Origin: Phascolomyces articulosus
Lineage: Eukaryota > Mucoromycota > Mucoromycetes > Mucorales > Lichtheimiaceae
Length of the DNA stretch: 64,000 nucleotides
Reading direction: 5' to 3'
Assembly: GCA_025677815.1 (NCBI GenBank)
Contig: JAIXMP010000011.1
Coordinates: 1,426,001 to 1,490,000 of the forward strand
The notes beneath the pieces were generated by a model, which did not search any database, was not told the origin of the DNA, and saw nothing but the letters and a program-made list of their open reading frames with translations. Below are positions 62,146 through 64,000 of this stretch, in pieces. Each line of letters opens with the position of its first letter. Within the stretch, counting starts at the first letter, position 1. The position numbers were made by a program, and so were the translations under genes.

Positions 62146-64000
62146 CTATGCATCTTGTGCATTGTATGGTATATTATATTGTCTGTGATGACAAACTACA
62201 TCTAGTGGGGTAGGTAAAGAAATAACAGCTTCTAGTAAAGGGTAAAAAGAAGATTTATTAATAGCTTGATTTTTCTCTAAACTTGTGTAGATATAGTTCC
62301 AAAAGGTGACTTGGTCTAATTTAGTAACAGCTAGAGCATTATTAGGTGTTATTGAGTCATCTATTTTCTCTTCTTCTAAACTGTCTCCTTTTTCCTCTTC
62401 TGAATCTTTCCATATTGAAGCTAAACCAGTATAACCAATTCCAAAACTATGAAACAAATTCTTTCTAATGCTCATTGGGTGCCCTTTAGTAATGTTCATA
62501 ACTTCAAAGAAATGTTTAACAAAACAACTATTATACCATAATTCTATAGGTTCTATGATTCCAATATGTTTACTCTTTTTATCAGAACTCACTAAACAAA
62601 TATAACTATAAGCAGGTAAGACTTTAATACTTTCTTTATTATAAAAATCTCTATCTATTGCAGAAAATGTTGCTCCCCTATCTAATATAACTAAAACCTG
62701 TCATTTTTCTATAGTAACAGGTATAAGAGTTTCATCATAGCTAGTGTCTGGTTCATTATTTTTATTTTTTCTTTTCTCTTTTTCTCTTCTTTCTTCTTTA
62801 TATGTCAACTTACAAGGAAGACCATCGTTGGTCGAGTTATCCAACTCAATATGAGCTGCTCTGCTCATTCTGGTGCTGCTTCTTGCAGCTAGTGTTGTTC
62901 TTAACAACCCTTTTGCTCTTCTATAGGCCTCACAGGTATAACCTGGCTTTCTTTCTGTATGGCAGTAGATACAAGTATTTGGATCATACTTTGGCTAGTG
63001 TGGACATTGATTGGCAGGATTGTGGATGGATTGGGAAGTACTGCCAAACACATATAGCCTTCTATGGTGCTGTGTTAGGGTATCATCCTTTCTTAGTCTC
63101 TTGTTGCTCTCTATAGAATCCAATTGTAGACTTGCTATATAATTGACCATATCATTCAGCGATTGCTTTAGCATGTTGGAACTAAACTTCGTCATCACCA
63201 AATTATATACATCATTCTTCTTTTCTAATAATGACAACAATATGATAATCATCACCTCTAGATATTTATCTAATCCTGACTCTATACAGGACTGATGGAA
63301 TCTTCTGGCATAATTTTTCACCTTTTCACCTCTGTGTTGTCTCATATAGAGAACCAATTCTATACTCTTTAGCTTTTGTTCTGGTTTGTTGTGCTGCTTG
63401 ACAATCTTGTACCAGATATCGTGCTATGCAATGCTTGGTAACTCTTACATGACGCCATTAAACTAAATTTTTTGTACATTATTAAAATACTTTGGCAACA
63501 AGTGGACCCAGTTTTCTTCTACCTTCAGGTTGGCAGCCCAAATCTCCTTCTCAAATGCATGCAAAAACATTTCTATTGATAAATAGACAACTTTAGTTAG
63601 ATTACACTTATCAGATCCAACAATTTACAATATAGGTAAGTCCTTGGGTATATAGTAGCTCTCTTTCTATACATTGATCTCTTGTTTCATCATGAACTCT
63701 ATTCTTGTTGGGAATCATTGATGACATACCTTATAATACTTATTGACATCAGATTATGCCTTTATTAGTACATCCAACAATGCTGCTTGTTCTTCTGCTT
63801 CCTTACTCTCTCCTACAGCTTATTGGTACTTAACATCAGCCTCCTTTACTAGTTAGTTCAAGTGCAGGCAAGTTTTTATTGATGTAGTATGATCTTATGT
63901 TTCTTCATTTATAGTTAAATAACTAATGCCCATCATTTCAATATCACCTTCACCATCTATTTGGCGGGGTTCTTGAGTGGGGATGTTGTTGCTAATTTGG
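62146..64000 (-). pseudogene. Gag-protease relic of a Ty3/gypsy-type retrotransposon (runs off right edge)
   Basis: The minus strand reads a Gag capsid region (EIWAANLKVEENWVHLLPKY, IVKQHNKPEQKLKSIELVLY, RQHRGEKVKNYARRFHQSCI). A zinc-knuckle-like CIYCHTERKPGYTCEAYRRA follows, in which the usual His is Tyr. Next comes an aspartic protease segment VLVILDRGATFSAIDRDFYN, in which the usual DTGA is DRGA. A downstream stretch reads TFWNYIYTSLEKNQAINKSS and LLEAVISLPTPLDVV. No reverse transcriptase is seen. Stops such as KYQ*AVGE, CHQ*FPTR, VM*ELPSIA*HDIWY fit former Gln or Trp codons. Not functional. Confidence 0.75.

Overview
The window looks like part of the chromosome of an early-diverging filamentous fungus, most likely Mucoromycota. 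The evidence is AT-rich intergenic DNA, many short (about 60-120 bp) GT-AG introns in every host gene, an Argonaute gene, and protein sequences of fungal type. No prokaryotic features (operons, Shine-Dalgarno sites, CRISPR arrays) are present. The taxonomic call is inference from gene content.

Left part (1-31 kb), gene-dense: the 5' end of an Argonaute gene (minus, runs off the left edge), threonine deaminase ILV1 (minus), a PlsB/GPAT-DHAPAT family acyltransferase (minus, many introns), a 3358-residue protein with two calponin-homology domains, a very long spectrin/coiled-coil rod and a GAR (Gas2) domain (plus), a decayed secreted-type gene, the spliceosomal DEAD-box helicase PRP28 (plus) and a PHD-finger/zinc-finger nuclear protein (minus, convergent with PRP28). 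Exon sums stay in frame for ILV1 (524 aa), the CH-GAR giant (3358 aa), PRP28 (760 aa) and the PHD protein (844 aa). These genes serve amino-acid synthesis, lipid synthesis, cytoskeleton, splicing, chromatin and RNA silencing, and show no common pathway.

Right part (31.9-64 kb), a transposon graveyard: nested and broken copies of hAT elements (TAGGGTTCC ends; one copy with perfect 8-bp target duplications), KDZ/Plavaka-like (tnp2-type) elements (one nested in another), two Tc1/mariner elements (DD34E), at least three families of solo LTRs with 4-5 bp target duplications (TTCAC, ATATT, TTACC, GTGTG, CTAC), a 0.9-kb fold-back element, and a Gag-protease relic of a Ty3-type retroelement. The order of insertion can be read from the nesting: LTR-B in LTR-A in hAT; LTR-C in a KDZ copy in an older KDZ copy; LTR-B in Tc1; LTR-A in a hAT end.

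The most striking signal is that nearly every stop codon in the transposase relics sits where a related copy or the family has Trp or Gln (TGG to TAG/TGA, CAA/CAG to TAA/TAG), and sister copies differ mostly by C-to-T and G-to-A changes. This looks like a RIP-like hypermutation process acting on repeats. The other standout is the CH-CH-rod-GAR protein, a fungal counterpart in layout to animal spectraplakins, with a TPIP (SxIP-like) motif just before the GAR domain.
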